From NCBI GenBank assembly GCA_013140465.1, contig JABFST010000317.1, positions 1 to 17,247 on the forward strand: DNA of 17,247 nt. Direction: 5' to 3'. The notes beneath the pieces are model-generated. The model saw only the letters and a program-made list of their open reading frames with translations, did no database searches and was not told the DNA's origin. A program made the position numbers and the translations under genes. Numbering within the stretch: the first letter of the stretch is position 1; each line of letters starts with the position of its first letter. This document shows, in pieces, positions 1-7,215 of this stretch. The stretch comes from Methylococcaceae bacterium. Lineage in GTDB: Bacteria > Pseudomonadota > Gammaproteobacteria > Methylococcales > Methylomonadaceae.

Positions 1-3
1 GTT

Positions 4-3000
4 ATGTCCCAACCCCCCAAAAAACCAACCGAAATCGGCATAGCCTGGTTATCCGGCATCTGCTTGGCATTATGCCTAGGCATCTTGCCTGTCACTATCG
101 CCCACGCCGGCAAACTTACCGCCAGCGCCAAATTAGCCAAACAGACCCTAACCCTAAAAGGCCAGCTGAGCGGGGTCAACAGCCGCACTCCCGTCAGCTT
201 TTATGACGCGCAAACAGGGGTGTTGCTATACGCGACACGCACGAACGCTAAAGGCGCGTTCAACTACACCGTGCTGCACACCGGATCAGCGTGCAAATTG
301 CGCGTTGAGGCACAAGGCTTGGATACGCTGGTCAACGTAACAGGGGCAGCAAAAACCTGTAGCCTACAGATAGACTGCAATATTACCAGCCCCACAGGCG
401 ATCTAGTCAAACACGAAGGTGAAGCGGTCAGCTTTACTGCCAACAAAGCTAAAAAAGGCGTCAGCATCAGCTGGGATTTTGGCGACGGCTCGTTACCCTC
501 GATTTTAAGCCCGGCCCAGCACAGCTTTGCCGCTAGCGGCAATTATAAGGTCATCCTCCACGCCAGCGATGCAGCGGGCCATACTTGCACCGATGATGTC
601 GTGGTTGCCGTTGCCGCAGCGGCTGGCAGCAATCCCAACAAAGCAGTACCCGAACGTGCAGCGCCTATCGTCAGCCCTGTCCCCGAAGGCTTGGCTAGAG
701 ACCAAGACAGCTATGTGGTGTTGCCTTTTGAAGAGGCCGCGATGATGGCAGGTTCGCCGATTAACCTGCCTTACAACACTTATGTGCCTATGAACAGCCT
801 GAACGCACAAGTGTTTCAAAAAGTCGAACACAAACCGCGTGTCATCGACCCCAGCACCCTTAAGCTTTATTATTCCGCCGCGTCTAGCCCGACCGACCCC
901 GCTGGTGCAGGTTCTATCACCTCAACCAGCCAAAACTATTTTGCCACAGGCAAAGCCGGAGCTAACTTTAACTATGACCTCACGACTGCCGATGCGACTG
1001 CCTATATCGACAGCCAAGCATTTGGCAAAGCCAAAATCAAAAAGAACGAATTTTGGGACAAAATCCACCAACCCGTGTCCGCCAAAGCCTATAGCTATAC
1101 CGAAGCGGGCGGCTCTATCGCTGATAAACTAAACGCCACCTTTAAGCCCGTCAAACCCTTGCCGCGCGCCGACCAAGGCATACCCGGCAATTATGATGCA
1201 GGTGCCAACATCCGCGCGATGCCAGGCGTAGACAACCCTTATTTCAGCAACGACCCGCAAAAATTTGATTATTATGCTGATTTGGGCAAATTTACGGCGC
1301 AATTCATCCCCAGCACCGATATAGACGACCAAGGCCGCACTAACCCCTATCCGCTGATGCGTATAGAAGCGCGTGACAGTGCCAGCAAAACAGTCGCCAC
1401 CACCGATGCCGTTTACACCACCGCATCAGAAACCCGCTGCCGCGAATGCCATGTCAAGGGCAAAATTGCCGCACCTGACGACTTATGGCGCACGCCCGTA
1501 GTTGAAACCGAACTCACCGACCCTGCCGACCCCAAGAAACCCGGCCCCGCTACAGGTGCAGGCATGTTCGCACCCGGCAAAGAACCCACTAAACTTTGGC
1601 CGCCCGCCATACACAACCGTTTTGACATGAAAAACCCGTTTGATGCCAACTATGCCGTCACGATCCCCGTAGATGCAGAAAAAAAGGCGGGCATCGAACG
1701 TGACCAAAACAACTTGCGCAAAGACCGCGTATCGCAATCACGCTGGATCAATGCCAAAGGTGCGACCAGCGACACCCGCCCCAACGATGGCGACAGCACT
1801 TGGAAATTACAACTAAAACTCGCCTTTAAAGGCGGTGATTGGTACGCCAAAGAACGCGGCGCAGTTGAAGTCAGTTGGCAAGACGAAGAAAAAGCAGCGT
1901 TGTGGAACACATTGCTAATCCACGATTACCAAGTGTTTTATGGCTTGACCGTGTTTAATCCACCCTATGCGTTTTCAACACAACTGACCGACTATGTCGA
2001 AGACATCTACAAACCCTCAGGCAAACACGGCGTCGGCACACCCCTAAACTTTTGTGCCAGCACCTGCCATATCAGCGAAATGCGCCGTGATGTCGGCTGG
2101 TCCACACGCAGTTTTGTCTACCGCTATTCCGACTTTTCCAAACAAGCCCATGCCTTCCATGCCAAACTCCAAGCCTATAAAACCGACGTAACAGCGGGCG
2201 CGGATGGCAAACCCCACAAACAAGGCGAACTAATCCGTAACGACCGTGGGCATCCCATCATGTGGGGCGGTCGCGGCTGGGATTCGCAACACACCGACGA
2301 CGTTGCCGTCGGCCAAGCCATAGACCCTGCGACCGGAAAAGCCAAACCGTGGGGCTGGGATGTCACCAAAAACAACTGGCGTGAAGACTTGTTCCCCAAA
2401 CGCGCCGACGCTGCGCCATTGTTTACCTTCGGCGACAATGTCGCAATGGAAGACAACTGCAACAAATGCCATGCCGGCCCCACCGAAAAAATCTACCGTG
2501 ATGTCCATCATGCCGTAGGGCTAAAATGCGACGATTGCCACGGCGACATGGCGGCAGTCGGCAATCTTTACGACAACCCAAAATACAACGCCAACCTATG
2601 GGGCGCGGGCAAGTTTACTGACGGTACCGAACATTTCCGTTCGCCCTTTATAGACGAACCCAATTGCGGCTCTTGCCATACTGGCGATGCCAATCTTGCC
2701 GCCACCGACCAAGGTTATTTCAGCCCGGGCGCATTAAAACGCGGGGTCGCCGCCAATGATCTGTCAGGTAGGACATTAGATCCGGTCAACGCACGATTTG
2801 CGGTTATGTCCGGCATAGAGCTACGCCCTGAAAAAGTCACCGCCACACCCACGACAACCTTTCCGGCACAGGCCATCTCCCAAACCCTGTACCGCAAAAG
2901 CAAAGATGTCCATAGCAGCGGCACGGGCAATGACGTGACGTGTGCGGCTTGCCACGGCGCATCCCATACCATCTGGCCCAACCTAGACCCTAACGCCAAC

Positions 3001-3561
3001 GACAATGTCACCGCCAAACAGCTGCAAGGCTACGACGGCACGATAGTCGAATGCTCAGTCTGCCACATCAAAAACGACTTTAAGACCGGTCTAGTAGCCA
3101 CCGACGGCGGCAAAAGTGGCTTAGGTGTCGCCCAAGGCGTGCGCGACGGCACAGTGGTCTCACCCACAAGCACCAGCAACGGCAAAGCCTATTTGGCAGG
3201 GCCGCATGGTATGCACCCCGTCAATGACGAGTTCTGGTGGAAACACGCCGATGGCGCTGCGCCCAACGACAGCAAAAGCGGCAGCTTAAACGGCGGCTGG
3301 CACAACGACATGGCAAAAATGCCGGGTCCAGACGGCGAAGACCAATGCGCCGCTTGCCACGGTGCCGACCACAAAGGCACGCGCCTCTCCAGAACACTGG
3401 TGGATCGCGTCTTGAGCTACCGCAACAAAACCATCAAAGTAGCTGCCAACACCATCATTGGCTGCCAACTATGCCATAGCAACACGATGTTAAAATTTGC
3501 CCCCACGGGTAAAGCCAAGTCACATGCGCCCGCCGCACCTATCCCTATTGTGTCTAAATAA
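4..3561 (+). CDS. Exported multihaem c-type cytochrome with PKD-like domain (1185 aa)
   Basis: Probably a periplasmic or cell-surface electron-transfer protein. Residues 1-35 form a signal peptide: a short charged stretch, a hydrophobic run from about residue 11, and AHA before the cleavage site. Residues about 125-206 look like a PKD fold (SWDFGDGS, then an HSFAASGNY-type strand). Haem-binding CXXCH sites begin at residues 479, 819, 842, 888, 980, 1017, 1115 and 1154; residue 684 starts CASTCH, a CX3CH variant, giving eight or nine haems. Further His residues could be distal ligands. Seven of the sites cluster in the last 370 residues. The ATG is 3 bases from the window edge, so its ribosome-binding site cannot be judged and an earlier start is possible; the signal peptide at the N-terminus supports this one. 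A terminator follows, and no partner gene is visible. Its substrate is unknown; it has no clear tie to the CRISPR locus. Confidence 0.88.
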   Translation: MSQPPKKPTEIGIAWLSGICLALCLGILPVTIAHAGKLTASAKLAKQTLTLKGQLSGVNSRTPVSFYDAQTGVLLYATRTNAKGAFNYTVLHTGSACKLRVEAQGLDTLVNVTGAAKTCSLQIDCNITSPTGDLVKHEGEAVSFTANKAKKGVSISWDFGDGSLPSILSPAQHSFAASGNYKVILHASDAAGHTCTDDVVVAVAAAAGSNPNKAVPERAAPIVSPVPEGLARDQDSYVVLPFEEAAMMAGSPINLPYNTYVPMNSLNAQVFQKVEHKPRVIDPSTLKLYYSAASSPTDPAGAGSITSTSQNYFATGKAGANFNYDLTTADATAYIDSQAFGKAKIKKNEFWDKIHQPVSAKAYSYTEAGGSIADKLNATFKPVKPLPRADQGIPGNYDAGANIRAMPGVDNPYFSNDPQKFDYYADLGKFTAQFIPSTDIDDQGRTNPYPLMRIEARDSASKTVATTDAVYTTASETRCRECHVKGKIAAPDDLWRTPVVETELTDPADPKKPGPATGAGMFAPGKEPTKLWPPAIHNRFDMKNPFDANYAVTIPVDAEKKAGIERDQNNLRKDRVSQSRWINAKGATSDTRPNDGDSTWKLQLKLAFKGGDWYAKERGAVEVSWQDEEKAALWNTLLIHDYQVFYGLTVFNPPYAFSTQLTDYVEDIYKPSGKHGVGTPLNFCASTCHISEMRRDVGWSTRSFVYRYSDFSKQAHAFHAKLQAYKTDVTAGADGKPHKQGELIRNDRGHPIMWGGRGWDSQHTDDVAVGQAIDPATGKAKPWGWDVTKNNWREDLFPKRADAAPLFTFGDNVAMEDNCNKCHAGPTEKIYRDVHHAVGLKCDDCHGDMAAVGNLYDNPKYNANLWGAGKFTDGTEHFRSPFIDEPNCGSCHTGDANLAATDQGYFSPGALKRGVAANDLSGRTLDPVNARFAVMSGIELRPEKVTATPTTTFPAQAISQTLYRKSKDVHSSGTGNDVTCAACHGASHTIWPNLDPNANDNVTAKQLQGYDGTIVECSVCHIKNDFKTGLVATDGGKSGLGVAQGVRDGTVVSPTSTSNGKAYLAGPHGMHPVNDEFWWKHADGAAPNDSKSGSLNGGWHNDMAKMPGPDGEDQCAACHGADHKGTRLSRTLVDRVLSYRNKTIKVAANTIIGCQLCHSNTMLKFAPTGKAKSHAPAAPIPIVSK

Positions 3562-3600
3562 CAGGCCAATACGCTAGGCCAGCCTAGGCCACCAACAAAG

Positions 3601-3627
3601 AGGGACACGGATGTGTCCCTTTTTTTT
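3601..3627 (+). terminator. Rho-independent terminator of the cytochrome gene
   Basis: An 8-bp perfect stem (AGGGACAC / GTGTCCCT) with a GGAT loop is followed by a run of eight T. It lies 40 bases after the cytochrome stop codon, as expected for its transcript end. Confidence 0.92.
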
Positions 3628-3656
3628 GCCCGACGACACCCTGTAAAAACAAAAAC

Positions 3657-3807
3657 GCCCTCTCTCTCAGGGAGAGGGGCATGTAAACACATTAGTTGCC
3701 CAAGCACTGCTGGAGTGCAACGGCTTTAGACGTTGCCGTGTAGGCAAGGAAACCATAGGCAGCTACACAAGCTATAAAAACCATCAAAATAGTAGGTTAC
3801 GCAAACC
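3657..3807. repeat. Degenerate first copy of a dispersed repeat unit
   Basis: Starts with the same CCCTCTCTCTCAGGGAGAGG-type palindrome and then a TAAACACATTAG / GCCCAAGCA block like those opening the two tandem units to its right, then diverges. It carries no convincing gene. It reads as an older or truncated copy of the 181/183-bp unit. Confidence 0.55.
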
Positions 3808-4104
3808 CTCCCTCTCCCTCAGGAGGGTGTCGTAAAAGCCTGAATGTAGGCTGGGTTAGTGCAGCGTAATCCAACAAAATCAGCATGTTATGATTCATTA
3901 CATCCTGAACAATCGACCTTTTACGACACCCTCCTCAGGGAGAGGGCTGGGGAGAGGGGTATAAATACATCAGCAGCCCAAGCAATGCGCCATAAACACC
4001 ACTTTTCACTTGCGATCAAAGCGGCTTGTTCCGGCCTACAGGGCTAACCCAATAAGCAGAGCTTTAAGGTAGGCATTCCCAAACAGAGTTTGGGAACGAG
4101 AAAA
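3808..4104. repeat. Tandem repeat unit A (181 bp, interrupted by a MITE)
   Basis: Opens with CTCCCTCTCCCTCAG and ends with GGGAACGAGAAAA. Removing the 111-bp MITE and its 5-bp duplicated target leaves 181 bp, closely similar to unit B next to it. It contains the GGGAGAGGGCTGGGGAGAGG palindrome, a CCGGCCTACAGG block and a perfect 9-bp hairpin at 4076-4096 (TTCCCAAAC / GTTTGGGAA). No real gene is seen; a 62-codon open frame here is chance. Confidence 0.8.
3823..3933. mobile_element. 111-bp MITE, copy 1
   Basis: Non-coding element bounded by perfect 16-bp terminal inverted repeats (GAGGGTGTCGTAAAAG at the left, its reverse complement at the right). It is flanked by a 5-bp target duplication CTCAG at 3818-3822 and 3934-3938. 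The intact target can be read in neighbouring unit B (CCCTCAGGGAGAGG), which confirms insertion. It has no transposase, so it would need one in trans; the parent family is not identified. Confidence 0.9.
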
Positions 4105-4287
4105 CTCCCTCTCCCTCAGGGAGAGGGCTGGGGAGAGGGGTATCTAAACACATCAGCCGCCCAAACAATGTGCCGGAAACACCACTTTTCACTTGCGCTC
4201 GAAGCGGCTTATTCCGGCCTACAGGATTAACCCGGCAAGCAGAGCTTGAAGGTAGGCATTCCCAAACAGAGTTTGGGAACGAGAAAA
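4105..4287. repeat. Tandem repeat unit B (183 bp, uninterrupted)
   Basis: Direct copy of unit A without the MITE, starting immediately after it. It carries the same GGGAGAGGGCTGGGGAGAGG palindrome and the 9-bp hairpin at 4259-4279. Its right end coincides with the point where the toxin pseudogene loses its 3' end, so this repeat probably replaced the end of that gene. Confidence 0.8.
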
Positions 4288-4691
4288 ACCGATTGTGCCA
4301 AGAATATGACGAAGTGGAAGTGCCGCTAGAAAACCAAGCCTGATAAGAGAAGGGGCTTTTAAACCACTGTCGGTAAAGTCCAAATCAGCCAAGCAAATTT
4401 TATCATCGAATCCTTTAACTTCCTGGCTTCCCGTTTAAGCTGGGACAGTTTGGGTGTCGTTCGCTGAGCGGAGTCGAAGCGAATCCCGCCGCCGGCTTCG
4501 ACTCCGCTCAGCCAACGGCTACTCAGTCCCGCTTTAAGTGAGTAGCCAACTTCCTGATGAAGCTGGGTGCTAATACCACAAACCAGAAAATCGCCAAAGC
4601 CTGGCATTTATCGAAGCAGAATAACAGGACGATTTTTTATTAAACCATTAGCCTGTGGAATAGGGGTTAAAGCAATATCAGCTTCTTTCAT
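4288..4691 (-). pseudogene. Broken MazF/PemK-like toxin gene
   Basis: Read leftward from the ATG at 4689-4691, which overlaps the antitoxin stop codon (ATGA). The first 27 codons (ALTPIPQANG...NRPVILLR) match the start of PemK/MazF-like mRNA interferases. Codon 28 is TAA (4608-4610), after which MPGFGDFLVCGISTQLHQEV continues in the same frame. A 123-bp element then interrupts the gene; past it, the frame EVKGFDDKI...SGLKAPSLIRLGFLAALP resumes the family sequence. Taking out the element and one target copy leaves 273 bases, exactly 91 codons. The C-terminal 20-25 residues are missing, cut at the 183-bp repeat. The toxin should therefore be inactive. Family assignment is from recognised sequence pattern; the disruptions are seen directly. 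Confidence 0.85.
4425..4547. mobile_element. 123-bp MITE-like element inside the toxin gene
   Basis: Flanked by an 8-bp target duplication AACTTCCT (4417-4424 and 4548-4555). Imperfect terminal inverted repeats of about 22 bp start GGCT on both ends (GGCTTCCCGTTTAAGC and GGCTACTCACTTAAAGC, read inward). The interior is an 18-bp inverted repeat GCTGAGCGGAGTCGAAGC (4463-4480, mirrored at 4495-4512). It has no coding capacity. A GG start with an 8-bp duplication would suit an ISL3-type transposase, but that is only a guess. Confidence 0.82.
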
Positions 4692-4900
4692 CGCTTAATG
4701 CTTTCTAATAAATAGTCAGGTTCATTGTCTGAGTAAGCATCAGATAATCCATTTATAGCGATATTGTGCCATGAATCCTTTTCGTTATTAGCATCTGATA
4801 ACACCGTTACCATTAAAATAGCATTTACAGGCAAATTAAACGGCTCATCAAGCAAAATGCGTTGACCATCATAATGTGCTTTAAGCGTTATTGAAGGCAT
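4688..4900 (-). CDS. Small antitoxin of a type II toxin-antitoxin pair (70 aa)
   Basis: MPSITLKAHYDGQRILLDEP resembles the AF2212-like group of short proteins: an N-terminal beta hairpin with YDG-x-I-x-L-DEP, then LPVNAILMVTVL, and an acidic C-terminal tail that would bind a toxin. The stop codon overlaps the ATG of a PemK/MazF-like toxin by 4 bases, the usual translational coupling in such pairs. Such antitoxins neutralise the partner in the cytoplasm and often repress the operon. The toxin is broken here, so this is an orphan antitoxin. No strong Shine-Dalgarno is seen upstream (TTTGAAAATATAATT). Confidence 0.75.
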   Translation of the reverse strand: MPSITLKAHYDGQRILLDEPFNLPVNAILMVTVLSDANNEKDSWHNIAINGLSDAYSDNEPDYLLESIKR

Positions 4901-5221
4901 AATTATATTTTCAAATATAGACAGTGATAGTGCAAATAATCCTTAACCGTGGGTAACGAAGCACAACAAGGTAAACATTCAGTCCCCCTCCTTAAAAAGG
5001 AGGGGTTAGGGGAGGTTTTATTTAATAACCCCCCTCAATCCCCCCTTTTCAAGGGGGGAGGTGAATAAGTACACAATAAGCAGGGCTTGGAAACGAGAAA
5101 CAAATTATCCCCCTTAAGCGTTATAGCATTGCGTAGCGCATCAGCATACCAAAGAGGTTTAGCTTGTAGGGCGGTTTCGCCGACAGAGACTGTGAAAGAA
5201 TTAATGTAATCTTGCTCAACG

Positions 5222-5247
5222 GAGTGAAAAAACAAGTTTTTTCACTC
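5222..5247. repeat. Perfect 12-bp hairpin
   Basis: GAGTGAAAAAAC and its reverse complement are separated by two bases (AA). The stem carries an A-run and a T-run, so it could act as a weak terminator on either strand. It sits between the arms of the large inverted repeat. Confidence 0.55.
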
Positions 5248-5342
5248 AAGTATCTGTACTTATTCACCTCCCCCCTTGAAAAGGGGGGAGAGCTTGCGAG
5301 GGGGCTGAGGGGGGTTATTAAATAAAACCCCTCCTTTTTAAG

Positions 5343-5453
5343 GAGGGTGTCGTAAAAGCCTGAATTTAAGTTGGATTAGCGCGGCGTAACCCAACAAAAT
5401 CAAAATGTTATGCTTCTTTACAGTGTGAACAACCGACCTTTTACGACACCCTC
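5343..5453. mobile_element. 111-bp MITE, copy 2
   Basis: Same length and same 16-bp terminal inverted repeats (GAGGGTGTCGTAAAAG) as copy 1, with a diverged interior. It is flanked by a 5-bp target duplication TTAAG at 5338-5342 and 5454-5458. The empty site can be read in inverted form at about 4990-5005 in the left arm of the large inverted repeat, which confirms the insertion boundaries. Confidence 0.9.
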
Positions 5454-5574
5454 TTAAGGAGGGGGACTGAATGTTTACAAGTATCTAATTAAATCAAAGT
5501 TTTACGAAAATAAAAAACACCTTTTTGTGAGTATTTGAAATACTTTCACAGTCTGGACAGGGAAACCGCCATAC

Positions 5575-6042
5575 ACAATCATCCCGTTATCAAAGTCCGG
5601 GCAGTACAACCAATCGAGGGCGCGGCAAAATATCTGGCGGATTTGAAGTTTTCATCCCGTTATAAAAGTCCGGGCAGTACAACGCCAACCTGATTGGGAA
5701 GGAAGCTGAAGATTACGTTTTCATCCCGTTATCAAAGTCCGGGCAGTACAACGCAAAATTCGCAGCAGCAACCTTGATCGGCAATGCCGTTTTCATCCCG
5801 TTATCAAAGTCCGGGCAGTACAACTAGCTTATCTTTAGTAGTTTCTGTAGATTCTTCAAAGTTTTCATCCCGTTATCAAAGTCCGGGCAGTACAACGATT
5901 ACAGTACAAGGTATAACCCTACAGTTAGGTTAGTTTTCATCCCGTTATCAAAGTCCGGGCAGTACAACAACAAAAGAAAATAGTACGTTCAGAAAATAGC
6001 ATTTATGTTTTCATCCCGTTATCAAAGTCCGGGCAGTACAAC
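5575..6042 (-). CRISPR. CRISPR array 1: seven 36-bp repeats, six spacers
   Basis: Repeats start at 5575, 5648, 5717, 5789, 5861, 5933 and 6007; spacers are 33-38 bp. The repeat at 5575 has lost its first bases (ACAAT for GTTTT) and the one at 5648 has one substitution (TATAAAAG for TATCAAAG), marking the left end as the old, trailer end. The five right-hand repeats are identical. Transcription is therefore leftward from the leader at 6043. On that strand the repeat starts GTTGTACTG and ends ATGAAAAC, a typical 8-nt crRNA 5' handle. A 4-bp stem CCCG/CGGG lies just before the handle. Confidence 0.97.
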
Positions 6043-6193
6043 TGTACCTTTGTAGCCCTTTGTTTGGCAAGCTAAATTTAGGCTGTTTGCGGCGCGGTTT
6101 GTTAAAACTCCGGGCAAACCCCTAAAAACCACCCAAATCACCCCTAAAATCATAAAAACCCCTTATAAATCAATATTCGGCGCGCTATTTGCC
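6043..6193 (-). promoter_or_regulatory. Leader of CRISPR array 1
   Basis: Adjoins the last intact repeat on the unmutated side. By hand alignment, 138 of 151 positions match the sequence beside array 2 with no net length change; similarity fades beyond about 6193. It is AT-rich with CCTAAATTTAGC-type and TTGTTTGGCAAG palindromes and TTATAAATCAATATT stretches that could hold a promoter. It would carry the array promoter and the site for spacer integration. The exact promoter cannot be fixed by eye. Confidence 0.85.
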
Positions 6194-6268
6194 GAATTTA
6201 TCGTAAGTGTTTGATTTAGCAACATTCACAAAAAACCATCTGTAAACCCCTTAGCGCGCCGCAAAACC

Positions 6269-6550
6269 TTAAAGCAGCAAATAATCGGGGTCGGTAGTCA
6301 CACGCCCTGCCCCATCAATCAGTATCTGCTGTTGGTCTTTGCCACATAAACGGTAATAGCGCACTTGGTCTTCCGACGGCAACATATAACCCGCCAAACG
6401 CTGTTGCAAGTCATCCAGTTGCATGGCATCCAAATAGCATTCAAAAACGCTGTACTGGACACGGCTACCAAAATTTTCCATTTCGTTGGCAATTTTGCGT
6501 AGCCGTTTGGCATCATGCACATCAAAACACACCACATACAACACGCTCAT
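6269..6550 (-). CDS. cas2: Cas2, second copy (93 aa)
   Basis: Structural subunit of the Cas1-Cas2 spacer integration complex. It has a ferredoxin-like fold: beta-1 ending in VVCFDVHD, with the conserved Asp at residue 10, then RLRKIANEMENFGSRVQYSVFECYLD. Length is normal for Cas2. Its start overlaps the stop of the preceding cas2 by 4 bases (ATGA). GAAGGG lies 11 bases upstream of the ATG. It shares the 12-residue run RVQYSVFECYLD with the other Cas2 and differs through most of the rest. The C-terminal part (DQVRYYRLCGKD) is recognisable Cas2 sequence. It is the last gene before leader 1. Confidence 0.93.
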   Translation of the reverse strand: MSVLYVVCFDVHDAKRLRKIANEMENFGSRVQYSVFECYLDAMQLDDLQQRLAGYMLPSEDQVRYYRLCGKDQQQILIDGAGRVTTDPDYLLL

Positions 6551-6825
6551 AGCAGAAAAAACCCTTCATCATCGGGCGGCAAACCCACGCCCTGAAAGGC
6601 CACGGCTTCACTGCACCAAGCGCACAAGGGATACCAGCGCAAACTGTCGGTAAGATCAATTTCGGCTTGTAAGTCTGAGCGCAACACGCGCAACTGGCGG
6701 TCATCCAAATAGCATTCAAACACGCTGTATTGCACGCGTTTACCATAGTTTTTAAGGATTGTATAAACCCTTAGCCGCGCCGCATCGTCGCTGATGTCAT
6801 AAGTGACCAGCCACAAACGCGTCAT
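6547..6825 (-). CDS. cas2: Cas2, first copy (92 aa)
   Basis: Second Cas2-family protein of this adaptation operon. It begins MTRLWLVTYDISDD with the conserved Asp at residue 10, followed by RLRVYTILKNYGKRVQYSVFECYLD and a C-terminal beta strand region (LRWYPLCAWC). Length and motif order fit Cas2. Its start overlaps the Cas1 stop by 4 bases and its stop overlaps the next cas2 by 4 bases, so the three are probably translated together. The two Cas2 proteins are clearly diverged paralogues; whether they pair as a heterodimer is unknown. Confidence 0.94.
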   Translation of the reverse strand: MTRLWLVTYDISDDAARLRVYTILKNYGKRVQYSVFECYLDDRQLRVLRSDLQAEIDLTDSLRWYPLCAWCSEAVAFQGVGLPPDDEGFFLL

Positions 6826-7215
6826 CTCAGCACCATTGCTTGGTAATCGGCAGTGCCGCTACGGATGACCGCCGCCAACTGTTGCACCTGATATTCCATA
6901 CAACGGCGGTAATCCAGCAAGGTACCTGTGTTGGGGTGGGTAAGGGCTGCATTTAGCTTGTCTTCCAAGGCTTTAATAAACACTTGGCGGGCATGGGGTT
7001 TTAGCACACAAGCTTCGTTTTCGGCATTTGGGTAAACAAAATCAGCAGGGGTTAGGATTTGGTTTGCCACTAGCTTTAACACCACAGCATCCACCACAAC
7101 CGCCCTAAACTCTTCCATCATATCGGATGCCAAGGCCGGATGACCGGGCCGTAAGGCATGTAAAAACCCCACTTGCGGATTTAAGCCACGGCTACGCAAC
7201 AAAGAATAGATATTG
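6822..7215 (-). pseudogene. cas1: C-terminal fragment of Cas1 (from broken RT-cas1)
   Basis: Reading leftward, the frame picks up family sequence at NIYSLLRSRGLNPQVGFLH and continues to the natural Cas1 end, about 130 residues. It contains the conserved catalytic His (GFLH, codon at 7158-7160) and the acidic cluster SDMMEEFR. A TGA in the adjoining palindromic element stops the frame just upstream. The only start is an internal TTG or similar at 7202, so it is not a normal gene. It is the downstream remnant of the RT-cas1 gene whose larger part lies at 7382-8845. The segment that should join the two, roughly 80-95 residues with the catalytic Glu region, is absent from the window. Confidence 0.9.

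Larger units (their letters stand above)
4971..5478. repeat. Large inverted repeat with arms of about 100 bp
   Basis: Left arm 4971-5072 (GTAAACATTCAGTCCCC...GAATAAGTAC) is mirrored by right arm 5256-5478 (GTACTTATTCACC...GAATGTTTAC). The right arm is longer because the second 111-bp MITE has inserted into it; without the MITE the arms are 102 and 107 bp with small indels. The arms contain smaller palindromes (CCCCTCC/GGAGGGG, CCCCCC/GGGGGG). The 183 bases between them hold no convincing gene, although a minus-strand frame at 5035-5235 reads like a protein scrap (SVGETALQAKPLWYADAL). Confidence 0.85.

Noticed and set aside
3859..4047. 62-codon plus-strand frame
   Set aside because: It spans the MITE border and repeat unit A, so it is chance coding.
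4296..4343. Plus-strand scrap CQEYDEVEVPLENQA followed by TGA, looking like a gene 3' end
   Set aside because: The opposite strand is the C-terminal part of the toxin pseudogene, which explains the sequence better.
4359..4607. 82-codon minus-strand frame as an intact small protein
   Set aside because: It is the middle of the broken toxin gene read through an inserted element; its last third is out of frame with the toxin family sequence.
5035..5235. 66-codon minus-strand frame (SVGETALQAKPLWYADAL)
   Set aside because: Part of it lies in the arm of the inverted repeat and no family is recognised. It could be a remnant, but I cannot support a gene.
5500..5574. Possible terminator after array 1 on the minus strand (AGTATTT/AAATACT hairpin)
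   Set aside because: The stem is short and no T-run follows it directly on the minus strand.
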